Source: Brachycybe producta (taxonomy: Eukaryota; Arthropoda; Diplopoda; Playtdesmida; Andrognathidae). Taken from it: a stretch of 64,000 nucleotides of DNA. The stretch spans positions 6,762,722 to 6,826,721 of the forward strand of contig JAUPFP010000001.1 in NCBI GenBank assembly GCA_036925085.1, written 5' to 3'. Below the pieces are notes generated by a model. It had not been told where the DNA came from. It ran no database searches and saw nothing but the letters and a program-made list of their open reading frames with translations. Made by a program: the position numbers and the translations under genes. Positions 32,207 through 44,763 of this stretch are shown here, in pieces. Position 1 is the stretch's first letter. Each line of letters starts with the position of its first letter.

Positions 32207-32455
32207 AAGGAAGTATTTTAGAAACTATAAGGGTGGTGGGGGCTCAGTCACTTCAGAGTATATTTTCATGTTGATATCTTTCAAAATAAACTTTTTTTAT
32301 CAACAACAATTTTAAAAATATCGTTAAAGTTGAGTTATTTTCACATACAAAAAAGGTTATTTTTAAAAAGATATCAACATGAAAATTCTATCACAAGGTG
32401 ATTGAGCTACTCTTCTAGTTTCTAAAACACAATTCAAATTTCTCTTCATTTTGCG
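32207..32455. mobile_element. Fold-back MITE, family F1
   Basis: The left end GTATTTTAGAAACTATAAGG and right end CTACTCTTCTAGTTTCTAAA are inverse. TTCATGTTGATATCTTTCAA pairs with AAAGATATCAACATGAAAAT. Confidence 0.85.
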
Positions 32456-32629
32456 ACTGAAAGACAGAATAACGAGGAGTCTGAGGTGGTGCCATTTACA
32501 TTTTAAAACCACCGTAAAATGAGAAATAAATGAAAATTATGTAGAATACTAGAAAAATGCACATTTAAAACAGTAAAGAATTTTTTTTAAAAAAATGACA
32601 ATTTTAAAATGTCAGAAGTAGGAAAATTA

Positions 32630-32865
32630 AGAGACAGTAGAATCTTGAAGGGTGGCTCAATCACTTGAGAGTATATTTTCATGTTGATATCTTTCAAAAT
32701 CAACTTCTTATTAACAAAAATTAAAAATTATAGTCTTCTTAAAATTTTCAAACTCATATAATAAAACTTATTTTAAAAAGACATCAACATTAAAATATTT
32801 TGAAGTGATTCCGCGTCCCTTCTAGTTTCTAAAACACATTCAATTTTCTCTTCATTTTGCACCTA
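32630..32865. mobile_element. Fold-back MITE, family F1
   Basis: The left end CTTGAAGGGTGGCTCAATCA and right end GTCCCTTCTAGTTTCTAAAA; the interior has GATATCTTTCAAAATCAAC and AAAAAGACATCAACATTAAA. Confidence 0.8.
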
Positions 32866-33700
32866 AAAGACAGATTAATCCGGAATTTGAGGTGATGCAT
32901 TTACATTTTAAAACCACTTTAAAATAAAAAAAAACAAATGAAAATTATGTAAAATACTAGAAAAAAAGCACATTTAAAATAGTATGAAGTTTAAAAAGAA
33001 TAATGACATAATTTTATAAAATGTTAATACTGATTTTAATTTAAATAATAATTAAAAAAAATTAAATTGTCATCAAAAAATTATTTTCTTAATTAATAAT
33101 TATTAAAATAAGAAATAAATGAAAATTATGTAGAATAGTAGAAAAAAGCACATTTAAAATATTAAGAAATTTTAAAAAAATAATGACATCATTTTATAAA
33201 ATATTAATATTGATTTTAATTTAAATATTAATAATAAAAAAATTTAATTGTCATCAAAAAATTATTTTCTAACAATTTTTTTGTTAATTATTGAAAAAAG
33301 TTTGAATGGAATACAGGTTGAAAAACACTTGCGGTAAAACTATGAAGTTCAATCACGGTCAGTTTCAAATTAAATTGTGCACTCGTGCAATCATCCAGAC
33401 TTCAGTTATGGGACACATTTTATCAGCTGGTCACAATAATTTCCTTGTTGTTGTTGTTGTTGTTGTTGTTTTATTCTAAATATATAAATGTGTGATCATT
33501 TCTCAAAATAAAGGGGAAGGGTTTTTTTGTCTTATTTCTTATCCTTTCATTGATTATGAAAATAAAATCAAAGAGAAACTGAAAAATACATGATTCTTTT
33601 AAGATGAAATCATCTCTCAAAGTTTTCTCTGAGTCAATTTTCCACAACCAACCAACACCCAACAAAATTAGATCTTTTATCTTTTAAGTGCGAAAATTGA
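32866..33700. other. AT-rich spacer with tandemly duplicated flank and (GTT)n
   Basis: A block carrying TGAAAATTATGTAGAATACT and AAAGCACATTTAAAA recurs near 32522, 32938 and 33118. A (TTG)n tract lies at 33447-33470. No gene is seen. Confidence 0.5.
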
Positions 33701-33739
33701 AGAATAGGTTGCTGACTTTTTAAAAAAAATTAAACCGTC

Positions 33740-34995
33740 ACAGTACATAATCGGTTATTTTGCACAATTGCTAGCCATTTTGCGAAATCAGTCAGTGTGC
33801 TTATTATTGTTTTAACAATGTGGGCAATATACCTAACGCAATGCGTAATTACTTTAAGGCAGTATTTTGTTTTGTTTTTTAATATAGACATTTCTTGTGC
33901 ATTGCCTAAAACTCTAGGCAATTTACAGATTTACTACAAAATTGGTGGTTTTGCACATTGACAAATACAATTATTTCAATGCCTACCTAGATGGGATTAT
34001 TTTAATTGGTTTGTTGATGTGACAATTCTGTGCACTGCCTAATAATCTAGGCAATATACAGATTTACTATTATTTTTGGTGGTTTTACACATTGACTATA
34101 GTGAATTTGCAGAATTTCTATCTAGATGTGATTATTTTCATTGGTTTGTTGATGTAGGCATTTTGCAAATTGCCTAAACCAAATTGAAATGAAATTGCAC
34201 ACTGCCTAAGATTGCAGTACCTAAATTGAACTTGTTGTGCCTGCAGATTGCCTAAAATTCAAGGCAATGTGTAGTTTTACTAACATTAGTGAAACAGTGA
34301 ACATTCAGTAGTGAAATTGTAAAAAATTCAATCTGAATAAATAGCATTACCTTTATGAGATGCAAACATTCTGCTTATTGCCTACAGCCTTAGGCAATAT
34401 GTAGATTTACAACAAATTGTTTTTCAGGCAATGTGTAGTTTTACTTCCAACTTGGTAGTTTTTCACATTTGCTAATGAAATTGCCAAATGCCTTTCCAGA
34501 TGGCATTATCTCAATTGCGCATGTTGACATAGGCATTCTACTCACTGCCTAAAAGCTTAGGCAACATTCAGATTTACAACAAATTGTTTTATTTTTGCAC
34601 ATTATTTTTACACAATTATAGGCCACCTAGATTGCATTATATAAATTGAACTTGTTGATGTATCTGCAAATTGCCTAACATTCTAGGCAATATGTAGTTT
34701 TACTACGAACTTGGTAGTGTTTCACATTTGCTAGTGAATTTGCCAAATACCTATCGAGATGGCATTGCCTGACTTGCACATGTTGACATAGGCATTCTTG
34801 CTCACAGCCTAAAACCTTAGGCAACATGCAGATTTACAACAAATTGCTTTGTTTTTTGCACATTAAATAGTGAATTTACCCAATTGTCTATATCGATTGC
34901 ATCACCTAAAATAGACTTGTAGATGTGTCTGCAGATTGCACAAAAATTCTAGGCAATGTGTAGTTTTACTACCAACATGGGTGGTGATTTTGCAC
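33740..34995. repeat. Degenerate satellite, unit about 260 bp
   Basis: Landmarks recur in order: GGCAATGTGTAGTTTTACTA, TTTGCACATT, AATTTGCCAAATGCCTA, AGATGGCATTA, TTGACATAGGCATTCT, CTGCCTAAAACCTTAGGCAA and AGATTTACAACAAATTG. Spacings between GGCAATRTGTAGTTTTAC copies near 34431, 34686 and 34953 are 255 and 267 bp; copies further left are more degenerate. Each unit has two small palindromes of the type GCCTAAAA...TTAGGC. Confidence 0.75.
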
Positions 34996-35689
34996 ATCAG
35001 CAAGTCAATTTGCACAATAACGGGATTTTATACACTTTTGTGTATTTTAACCACCGTTATATATAAAGACACACCTGTGAGTGGTTCACACGCATTTTGT
35101 CTTGTCCTAATTTTGAAAATTTTTCACCATTCAGAACAAGGTGGACAAATAAGAACCTCCTACCTTCCTTGCTTCTCTCTTCTCTTTTTCTGAAATCTTT
35201 CATTTTTGAAAACACATGCAAAGTGCCTTTCTATACTACAAATACATTGGTAATTGTGAGCAAGGTGTAAAGTTTTTTGTAAAAAAAAAAAATCAGGTGC
35301 AGTTCAAACACAAAAGAACCAAAAAAAAAATCTTGTAAATTTGTAGTGCAGAAAGTTTTCGGCAATTTGTGACACCAGAACAATTTTTCAAAGAAAATTT
35401 TATTTACCTCAAACAGAATTCGTCAAATAATAACAAAAGTTGGTTTTTATTCATCAATGAGGAGCTATTTATGTGCATAGTAACTGTATAACAATGGGTA
35501 AGTATTTAATATTAATCTTGTGGCAACAGTAGCAAAATTGAACATTCTAGTTTATAAAAAAAATTAATAAACAGGTTAGAAATATAATTATGCAGATTTA
35601 GTTGTTAGCAATTAGCATTTACTTTTTTTATTGGTTTTCTTATATCAGCTGATTTTCTAACTCATGATTTTTCTGTCTTTAAAAGAGCA
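34996..35689. other. Spacer
   Basis: No gene or clear repeat recognised. Confidence 0.4.
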
Positions 35690-36840
35690 AAATTAAGAGA
35701 AACTTAAAGGTGTTTTTAGAAACTAGAAAGGGTAACTTGCTCAATCACTTAAAGAGTACTTTTCATGTTTGATATCTTTCAAAATAATTTTTGTTCTTCG
35801 GAAAAATTAAAAAAAAGCTTATTTTGAAAGATTTTCAACGTGGAAAATACAACTTAAGTGTTTGAGTTACTTACCCCTTCTAGTTTCTAAAAAAACATTC
35901 AAGTTTCTCTTCATTTTGCAACTCCGCAAGACAGAATAATCAAAATAACAGAGGCGTTTATACATTTTAAAACCACCTTAAAAAAATTTGAAACTGTGTT
36001 AGATACTAGAAGGGTATCTTAATCACTTAAACGTATTTTTATGTTGGATATCTTTCAAAATAAACTTTTTATAGACAAAAATTTTAAAAATAAATATTGT
36101 TTGCTTAGATAAGTTTGGTCATTTACTCAAACTCACATAAAAAAAGCTTATTTTGAAAGATTTTCAACATGAAAAATACCCTTGAGTGTTTGAGTTACCC
36201 TTCTAGTTTCTAAAACGCTTTCAAGTTTATCTTCATTTTGTAACCCAAAAGACAAAATAATAAGAATACGACAGGCGTTTCCATTTTAAAACCACTTTAG
36301 GAAAAAAATGTGAAAGCGTGTTTTAGATACTAGAAGGGTAGCTCAATCAATTCAGGCTATTTTTTATGTTGCTATCTTTCAAAATAAACTTTTTATAGAC
36401 AAAAATTTAAAAAAAAAATATCGTCTGCTTAAAGTTGGGCCATTTTCTCAAACCTCAAATAAAAAGTTTATTTTGAAATATATCAACATAAAAATACCCC
36501 TTAAGTGTTTGAGTTACCCTTCTAGTTTCTAAAACACATTAAAGTTTATCTTCATTTTTGCAACCCTAAATGACGAAATAATTGAATAATTGAAAGCGTG
36601 TTTTAGATACTAGAAGGGTAACTCAATCACTTAAGGCTATTTTTATGTTGATATCTTTCAAAATAAACTTTTTATAGACATTTTTTAAAAAAAAATACCG
36701 TCTGCTTAAAATTGGGTCATTTTGAAACTCACATAAAAAGCTTATTTTGAAAGATAACAACATAAAAAATACCTCTTAAGTGATCGAGCTACTCTTCTAG
36801 TTTTTAAAACACATTCAAGTTGTCCTTCATTTTGCACAAC
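35690..36840. mobile_element. Cluster of four F1 fold-back MITEs
   Basis: Four consecutive copies lie at about 35690-35925, 35990-36235, 36310-36555 and 36595-36835. Each has TTAGAAACTAGAA or TTAGATACTAGAAGGGTA on the left and CTTCTAGTTTCTAAAAC or a close variant on the right. Inside each, ATCTTTCAAAATAAACTTTT faces AAGCTTATTTTGAAAGAT. The spacers are also related (CTTCATTTTGCAAC ... AAGACAGAATAATC ... TTTTAAAACCACCTT), so the repeated unit is larger than the fold-back itself. Confidence 0.85.
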
Positions 36841-37044
36841 TGAAAAGACAAAATAATCAGATGTCTAGAAGAAGCGTATACGCCGTATACGCTTTAACAT
36901 CAGACGCGGCAAAATATGCAAATGAACGAGAACAATGAAATATAAATTTCTGGTTATTTCTGTGTTAATATAAAATAATAAATAATAATAATAAATAATA
37001 ATAATAAAAATATTGAAAATGATAAAAAATTAAAATAAATTCAA

Positions 37045-37770
37045 AATGTTTTAGAAACTAGAAGTGTAAATGAATCTCTTAAGGAGGGGAGTTTTTCATG
37101 CTCCTTTGTCATTTTTCGCTTCAAGTTGAGCAAATAAATTGATAAAAATGTTACAATGTTAAAATAGGATCATTTTCAAATTTCCATAAAAAAAGTTTAT
37201 TCTGAAAACATATCAAAATGACAAAATCTCTAAGTGATTCCAGATACTCTTCTAGTTTCTAAAACTCGCAGAGTCGCAGAACTTTTTCTTGAAAGTTGTT
37301 ATCAATTTTTTTGTTAAATAATTCAAAAATCGACAAAAACAAATAAAATTCCATAAAAAGTTTATTTGAAAAAAAAAAAAAGATATCAACATGAAAATTT
37401 TCTTAAATGTTTCAGTTTACTCTTCTAGTTTTTTAGTACAAGTTGAAAGTTTTTTTTAAAAAGTTGTTTTGACAATTTGATCATTTTTATACTAGGGCCT
37501 ACCATAAAAAAGTTTCTTTGAAAAAAGATATCAATAAGAACATATTCTTAAATGTTGCAGGTTACTCTTCTAGTTTTTTAGTACAAGTTGAAAGTTTTTT
37601 TTTAAAAGTTGTTTTGATAATTTCATCATTTTCACACTAGGCCCTCTCTACCATAAAAAGTTTATTTGAAAAAAAAACATCAACAAGAAAATATTCTTTC
37701 TATATTCGTTTCGGGTTACCCTTCTAGTTTTTAAGTACAAGTTGAAGGTATTTTTTAATTTAAAGTTGTT
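37045..37770. mobile_element. Further F1 fold-back copies and right-half copies
   Basis: A complete diverged copy (37045-37265; TTTAGAAACTAGAAGTGTAA ... TACTCTTCTAGTTTCTAAAA) is followed by three right-half copies, each ending GTTACTCTTCTAGTTTTTTA or similar (near 37430, 37578 and 37732). These half copies repeat with a spacing of about 150 bp. Confidence 0.75.
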
Positions 37771-38374
37771 TAGCTAATGCAGAAAACATCAAGTGTTATG
37801 TTGATTTGACATAAAGTTAACTGTAATTAAATCTCAAGTGTCAATGCTGATCATGATGATGATGATGATGATGATGACAATGATTTTTTTTAATTGTCTT
37901 CACCCGTATTTTCTAAAAAAATGCAAATTAATTGTTTTCTCATTGTGTTTTATTTGGTTGCATAATCTTAATATATAATTAAATCAAAAGTCATCCCTTT
38001 TGTTGTGATCTTCTTGTGAGAATAACAATTCAATGAGGTTTTTTGTGTCAGTTTCGTTAACAGAGATGACACAGATCACATTCTAAGCATGAAATAAATG
38101 TTGTTCATCGTCACTGAAGATGATGATGATGATGATGATGAACACATTCTAATTTATATTGCTTACCTTGTGGTGTTTCTACTATTCAAGACAATTCATT
38201 ATCTCACCTGAGAGAAAACCCCCCAATTTGCATATTCAAGGAGATATTATAATGCAAAACCGATTTCACATTGATCTCCATTCATAATTAATTAGTTTTT
38301 GAATTAATTGTCAGCTGAAAACCAAAATGACACTTTGTTTTCCAAATTCATTTGCATCTTGTAAACAACTTTTA

Positions 38375-38660
38375 AGAAACTAGAAGAGTAATTGAATTAG
38401 TTATCTTTTAGTAACTAGAAGACTAAGAGAAACACTTCAGTTTCAAAAACTAGAAGAGTTAACTGAATCTTAGAATTTTAGAAACTAACGAACTAACTGA
38501 ATTATTTAAGTTTCAGAAACTAGAAGAGCAACTGAATCCCTTAAGTTTCAGAAACTAGAATAGTAACTGAATCCCTTAAGTTTCAGAAACTAGAATAGTA
38601 ACTGACTCACTCACTTAAGTTTCAGAAGCTAGAAGAGTAACTGAATCACTTCAAGGATTG
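38375..38660. repeat. Tandem array of F1 element ends, unit about 36 bp
   Basis: Seven to eight units of the form TTTCAGAAACTAGAAGAGTA followed by ACTGAATCCCTTAAG, i.e. the F1 terminal sequence repeated head to tail. Units at 38375-38500 are more degenerate; those at 38510-38650 are near-identical. Confidence 0.85.
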
Positions 38661-39385
38661 AGTTCATGATAATATTTTTAAAAATAAACTTTTAATGACA
38701 CTTTTTTATTTTTTGAAATTGCTAATTTTGCATTGAAAAATTTAAATAAATTATAAAATATTTTAAAAGTTGTCACCGTCAAAATGCTTTTCTACAAAAA
38801 AAATCATTTACACTTCTAACTTTGCAAAGTATTTTCAACCTTCTTTTTAATGTTGTTTTTGAAATGCAAAATACAAATTTTCCATAGTTCTCTTAATCAT
38901 TTTCATATTATGCAAAACTGCGTAAGCAGCAGTTTAGATATTCGAGGTATTAGAGGTTTAGGTATTTTAGGTATTTCATACATTGCCTAAACACTATTAG
39001 TTGTCCGCTGACTTTATCGAATATTTATATACAAAAATGACTAGTGAATCTGTAAAAAAAATGTATTTTTTTCTTGCATTTATTTGCGGGGAAAATTAAA
39101 TAAAGTGTAAAAAACTAATGTAATTTCTAAGCTTAAGCTCTCATGGATGAAACTTGCTATAATTAAATTAGATTAAATTTAGCAAAAAAAACAACAAACT
39201 TTCCTCATTCTTCAATTGGGTTTGGCACCTCCTCCCAAGTAACGCCCTTTATGTAGGTCACGGCTCTCCAACTGGTGGCCCACCAACAACTTAAAAAAAT
39301 TGCCACCAAAAGACATATTTTGAAATGAAAAATATTTGACATAAAATTTACAAGTGTAATTTATTTATCAAAACGTCATTTTTTT
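38661..39385. other. AT-rich spacer
   Basis: No gene recognised. Confidence 0.4.
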
Positions 39386-39655
39386 CAAAATGTTTAAGAA
39401 ACTAGAAGAGTGACTTAAATCAATTAGTTATTTTCTATTGTTATCTTAAAAAAATAAACTATGAGAGTTTCATGTTTTTAAATATTTTTTAATAAAATCG
39501 TATAATTTGTTTTTAACTTTTTCGCCCTTCTTGAAGTGAAATATTTAATATTACCCCCCCCCCCCCAAAAAAAAAAGTTGATTTGTTTTAAAGATATTAA
39601 TTAATATGAAAATTCCAGTCATTCAGTTACTCTTCTAGTTATTTAATCCCTTTCA
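39386..39655. mobile_element. Fold-back MITE, family F1 (diverged)
   Basis: The left TTTAAGAAACTAGAAGAGTG and right CAGTTACTCTTCTAGTTATT are inverse. A C-run and an A-run lie near 39555-39575. Confidence 0.75.
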
Positions 39656-39949
39656 ATTTCTTTTTAATATTTTTTTCTTCTTCTGAAAAGCGAAATAATT
39701 AAAAGTTATGAGCCTATTGTTTTTTTGCATATTTTATTATTTTACAATATATATTTTTTTAAAACTTATTGGAATTTAATGTAAAACTGACACTGAAATC
39801 AGTCAGTCAAATTATAAATTAATAAAAACAAAGTTTTCTCAATTTTTAAGTAAAAAATGTTTCAAAATTTTAAAATAATTGTCAGAAAAAAATCTTTATG
39901 AAATGTTTTCAAAAAACAAGTTTAAATAAGATTTATATAATAAGTAGAG

Positions 39950-40268
39950 ATTTAAAAAATATTTACAAAAAATACAAATTTAAAAATATTTACAAAAAAA
40001 AGAACAAATTTAAAAATATTTACAAAAAAGTACAAATTTAAAAATAATTTACAAAAAGTACAAATTTAAAAATAATTTACAAAAAAGTACAAATTTAAAA
40101 ATAATTTACAAAAAAGTACAAATTTAAAAATAATTTACAAAAAAGTACAAATTTAAAAATACTTTACAAAAAGTACAAATTTAAAAATACTTTACAAAGA
40201 AGTACAAATTTAAAAATAATTTACAAAAAAGTACAAAGTTAAAAATAATTTACAAAAAAGTACAAATA
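39950..40268. repeat. 28-29 bp AT-rich tandem array
   Basis: About eleven units of TACAAATTTAAAAATAATTT plus ACAAAAAAG, with small length changes in the A-run. Confidence 0.95.
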
Positions 40269-41315
40269 TAAGCAAAATAAACATAACATCTTTTATTTAT
40301 AAAAACTTTTTGACCAAAAACAGTTTTTTTATACAAAAAACTGAACAAAAATTATAAAACTTCTCACAATTACAACAAAAGTGTAAAATTTTCAAAAGTA
40401 GACCATTTCATTTATTGTACATATTTTGTAATGACAGCTTGTAAAAAAAATTCATAAAAACTTAAAAAAACTACCAGTTATTTATTAATAATGATAAGCA
40501 AATATAAGTTGAATTGTCTCGAACTACAATTTTGAAAGTTGAATAATTATAATTGTAAATTTAGGTTGAATTAAATTTAGTAAAAAACAAAATGTCGCCG
40601 CCCTCTTTTTCTTAGTAAATAGACAAAAATAGACACATTGGACTAAAGGTGGCTTAGGGGGCAATGACAACTTCCCACCCCACCTCACATTGAAATTATT
40701 ACTATAATTATAATTATTATAATCAACCGCTTTCCCTTTCTACTAACTGACATGATGTAGACCTACTGTAGGCCTACATGCCTACAAGAGTATGTCATAG
40801 ACTCATAGTGAAAAATAATCACTGTGGTGGTGGCCCTCATCTACCAGTAATACGCTCATAAGACAATAATTAGTCATTTTAATTTAAACTATAGAATACA
40901 CGTGAAATTTTAATATTCAATACGAGAGGTGGTCAAGGTTGATCAAGACATGAAAAACAATTTTTCTTAACAACACTTAAATGAAATCATTGTAGATAAG
41001 AACAGAAATGACAAACAAGGCTATTTTGGGGAAATTTGGAGGGTAATTCCATTAAAAAAATTTCAAGCAAGATTTTTAGGCCTTTTGATTTTTAAAGCAA
41101 TCAAAAAAATGTTGGAGATTTTCATTAATTATTTCACTTTAAATTAGAAAATTTGCAACTAGAAGATATATCCTTGTAAACTGTACTTTAAAACTACTTT
41201 TTTGTCAGTTTTTATTAATTTTATACTTTCGTCAAATTTTAAAACAATTCTCAATTACTTTTTTGTTCAAATTTTAAAACGATTCATAATTACTTTTTGT
41301 TCAAATTTCTAATTA
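40269..41315. other. AT-rich spacer
   Basis: No gene recognised; a short GTAGGCCTAC-type palindrome lies near 40766. Confidence 0.4.
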
Positions 41316-41660
41316 TTTTATTTTTTATTAAAATTACTAATTATTTTATTTATTTATTAAAATTACTAATTATTTTATTTATTTATTAAAATTACTAATT
41401 ATTTTATTTATTTATTAAAATAACTAATTTAATTTTTATTGAAATTGCTAATTATTTTATTTTTTTATTAAAATTACTAATTTTTTTTATCAAAATTACT
41501 ATTTAATTTATTTTTATTAAAATTACCAATTTATTTTTATTAAAATTACCAATTTATTTTTATTAAAATTACCAATTTATTTTTTATTTAAATTAATGAT
41601 TTTTTATTACAATTACTATTTTATTTTTTATTAAAATTGATTATTTTATTTTTTTAAAAC
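41316..41660. repeat. AT-rich degenerate tandem array, unit about 27-30 bp
   Basis: Repeated TTATTAAAATTACTAATTAT plus TTTATTTA, becoming shorter units (TTTTTATTAAAATTACCAAT) to the right. Confidence 0.9.
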
Positions 41661-41865
41661 TACTAATTATTTTATATTATCAAAATTTCTAAAAAAATGC
41701 TGTTTTTTATATGTATACTTCTATGTTAAAATTGTAATAAAATAGTTTTGAATTTGTGAAAATTTGAAATTTATGCAACGAAATTGTGAACGAGAATTAT
41801 TAATTGACTAGTAGTTTAAAATTTCAAAGTAAATTTCTTTTATAATATAATTTCTATCTATCTGT

Positions 41866-42206
41866 CTCTGAAGTAACGCTGTACAACCATTGAAGCACGT
41901 CGGAATTTATATAAATTTGAATAAATGAACGGCTTTTTTTTCTCAAGGTCACACTCCCCATCCAAGAACCCCATGATATTCAATTGGAGGGGAAAAGGTT
42001 GGAAAGTGTAAAAGGGGGAAAGAGAGAAACGTGGAAGGGGAAAAGGTTGGAAAGTATAGGAGGGGGGAAAGACACGTGGAGGGAGGAAAAAAAGGGGAGG
42101 GTGACTGAAATTGAAATGAAAGAAGTAAAAAAGGAACAAACGACGCGCATGCGCACACTTGCCTATGAATTTTGCTCCCGTCATTTATGACGGGCTACCC
42201 CACTAG
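41866..42206 (+). mobile_element. Non-autonomous Helitron-like element, copy 2 (uninterrupted)
   Basis: Matches 26321-26823 but without the inserted palindrome. The 3' end has hairpin CCCGTCATTTATGACGGG (42177-42194), an 8-nt spacer and terminal CTAG (42203-42206) followed by T. The 5' end is taken near TCTCTGAAGTAACG (TC start preceded by G, so uncertain). Within it, GGGGAAAAGGTTGGAAAGT is duplicated. Confidence 0.7.
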
Positions 42207-42273
42207 TTTTATGATAATTTTCAAATTATAGAATTTTCATTTCTGTTTTTTTTTTTCACTTCATGCGCCTTAA

Positions 42274-42625
42274 AAGCCAGGATTACACCGAAGGAACATT
42301 GTGCAACATGTAGCATGCGACACTGTGGCATGCAACACAACGTGCAACCTTTACTCTGTGGCATACTATAAATGTGACTCGTGCATCAATATTGCACGTT
42401 GTCGCCAGATAACGCATGCCGACAGTCAGGTTACACCTGTTACAATGAAGTGAAACGAGCACAAAGACAAGCATCACAAAACAGTTGTACTGTAGCTTCC
42501 CGTGGACTAGGAGTGTCACGTGCTGCAAGATTTTTTTTCGAGTGCTGAATGCATCAGTATGTTACACTATGTTGCTTGCCACAATCCGCATGTCGTACAA
42601 TGTTTCCTTGGTGTAATCCCGGCTT
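42274..42625. mobile_element. Inverted-repeat element with AAGCCGGGATTACACCGAAG ends
   Basis: The left end AAAGCCAGGATTACACCGAA then GGAACATTGTGCAACATGTA is inverse to the right end, TGTACAATGTTTCCTTGGTG then TAATCCCGGCTTT. TTAA is present at both outer edges. The interior is GC-richer with GTGCAACA/TGTTGC words. A partial copy lies at 48359-48530. Confidence 0.85.
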
Positions 42626-43050
42626 TAAAAAGGTTACTTTTTAAAGAAATTTCACATACTGTAAAACCTTGTGTAAGTTGTGTCAATTAGCTAAATATAA
42701 CCTTCTAGTTTCTAAGGCCGGCACAGCAACTGAATACAACAGTTGACTGTTATAACATTACATTGAACCAGTCAACAATTTTTATTCAACTTGTTGCTTA
42801 TTGAACTACATATAAGGAAATGAAGCAACTCACTTTTTAAATGACAGTTTATAAGTCCTCCCCCCCATTTTGATATATTTACAAGAAAGATTTTTAATTA
42901 TACGCAAAAATAATGGTCATCTTTTTTGTAATTGGCGCTTGCGCAAATTATTCAGCTGCTTCAACTTTCTCCCTCTAGGTTGATTCCAGGTGAAACCCTT
43001 GAGTCAAAAAAAGGAAAGAAAAGTGGTTGCTGGTGTCCACTGAACTAAAG
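42626..43050. other. Spacer
   Basis: Contains a lone CCTTCTAGTTTCTAAGG F1 terminus near 42701. No gene is seen. Confidence 0.4.
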
Positions 43051-43052
43051 TC

Positions 43053-43275
43053 TAAGGCCTCTGTCAGACGAGGCGATTCGTGTAGCGCCACACAGTCATT
43101 TCAACAGTGTAGATGCTCTGTACACATAGTGGCGCCACTCCCCATGCAGCACGCTAAGGTCGACTTAGAGCCACTTCTGTCGCCACTCTCATGTGGTGCC
43201 ATTGTGCCATCTAAATTATTTTGCTTGTGTCTGTTAGAAGTCGCTACTCGAGTGGCCTCGTCTGACAATGGCCTA
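43053..43275. mobile_element. Inverted-repeat element with AAGGCCTCTGTCAGACGAGG ends
   Basis: The left end TAAGGCCTCTGTCAGACGAG is inverse to the right end CCTCGTCTGACAATGGCCTA. GTAGCGCCACA and TGTGGTGCCA-type words pair inside. About 223 bp, GC-richer than its surroundings, non-coding; hAT-like end style. Confidence 0.8.
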
Positions 43276-43325
43276 AATGTCACATTCAGTCATTGCAAAC
43301 AGCATTTTGAATTTGAAAAAAAAAA

Positions 43326-43497
43326 ATGAAAGTGTTTTAGAAACTAGAAGGGTAGCTCAATCACTTAAGGATATTTTCATGTTAACGATATTTTCGATTT
43401 TTTTGTTTTGTTTATAAAAAAAATAAGTTTTATTTTGAAAGATGCCAACACGAAAATACCTTGACTGAACTGAGCTACCCTTCTAGTCAATAAAACA
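43326..43497. mobile_element. Fold-back MITE, family F1 (close to consensus)
   Basis: Starts GTGTTTTAGAAACTAGAAGG then GTAGCTCAATCACTTAAGGA and ends CTGAGCTACCCTTCTAGTCA. The interior has a TTTTATTTTGAAAGATGCC right arm. Confidence 0.85.
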
Positions 43498-44763
43498 ATT
43501 TCTGGTTTCGTTTAGATTTAGCATGCTTCTTAAAGAAAGAATAATCAGAATTCCGAAAAGAGCTTTTCATAGACCATCTTAAGTAGGCCTAATTCGATTC
43601 TACATATTTGACAGAAAGTTGTCAGAAAATAGAAACTGAAACCTGTTTCAAATTTTCTATTCTGCCACATCGAAATTATAATAACTTCATCAGACAATAG
43701 AAAGGACGTTTTTCAGACTTCCATTATTTATTTATAAGCTCCTTCCTTCTTCTATTCTTTCTCTTTTATCACTGAAAAGTGTCCTGAAAAATGTTTTCTG
43801 TCATAATGTGCGAAAATTCGTTGAACGTGAAGGAAAGCAGAAAAGTATAGCATATAATTTGAGTTTTTATTTGTTGCGTTTTTCACTCATGAGGGGATCT
43901 ATGCCTTAAAAGTTAATTTTGTTTTGGAAGTATTTTTTCATTCTGCCATTTTCTTTTTGTCAATTTAAACCAACTTTCTGTTTCACTTGAATGGCAGCCA
44001 TTTTTTTTTTAAAATAAAAAGTGTGCAATTGTCATTGTTTTTTTCTGTGTATATTGGTGACAACGCAGTACCGTGCAAAAATGCAAAATTCATTTGAAAG
44101 AAAAAAGATTAGCCATGAGCTCACGACTTGGAAATTGGAATTCTAACAGATTTTTTTTTTACAAAAGAAATGACTCCAAATTAGCAATTGTAATTTTCTT
44201 AATTGAGACTAGAAAACAATGGAGATAAAAAAAGAGACAGGCAATTAATCTGGCCCATTTCCATTTTGCCACTTAACTATTTATTAGTTATATTATTAAC
44301 TTTATTTCCCTTTTTATATTATTATCATATAAAATCATGTGTAATTTTGTTTCCTTGAACAAATCCGAACATAAATAAATTGCATATTAATTATCTCTCC
44401 TCCCCCTTTTTTTTTGCTTTTGGAAATAATTCATTTTGTTTTGTGTTTCATTCATTGTTCCTTAAAACAAATTTCAGCTTTTCAAAGGCACCAAAGTTTT
44501 TACTTGTAATAAATTACACCCTATATTATATTATAAGATATATATTTCTCTTTCATTCTTTTTTTGTTTCATTGCACACTTTTGTGCACATCTAGGCAAA
44601 GGAAGCACAAAAAAAACTAAATAATTATTTAAACTTGGGCTTTGAATGTGTTTTTTCTCTTCTAGTTATTCACGAAAACATTCTGCCTGAATGATCCGTG
44701 TGTTTCAGGTTATAGAGGCCATTTTTTTCTATCTCAAACAATAATTTTTACTTGACTTTTAAG
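43498..44763. other. AT-rich spacer
   Basis: It carries the diverged GACAGAAAGTTGTCAGAAAA repeat (43605-43910) also seen near 21010 and 24570. No gene is recognised. Confidence 0.45.
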
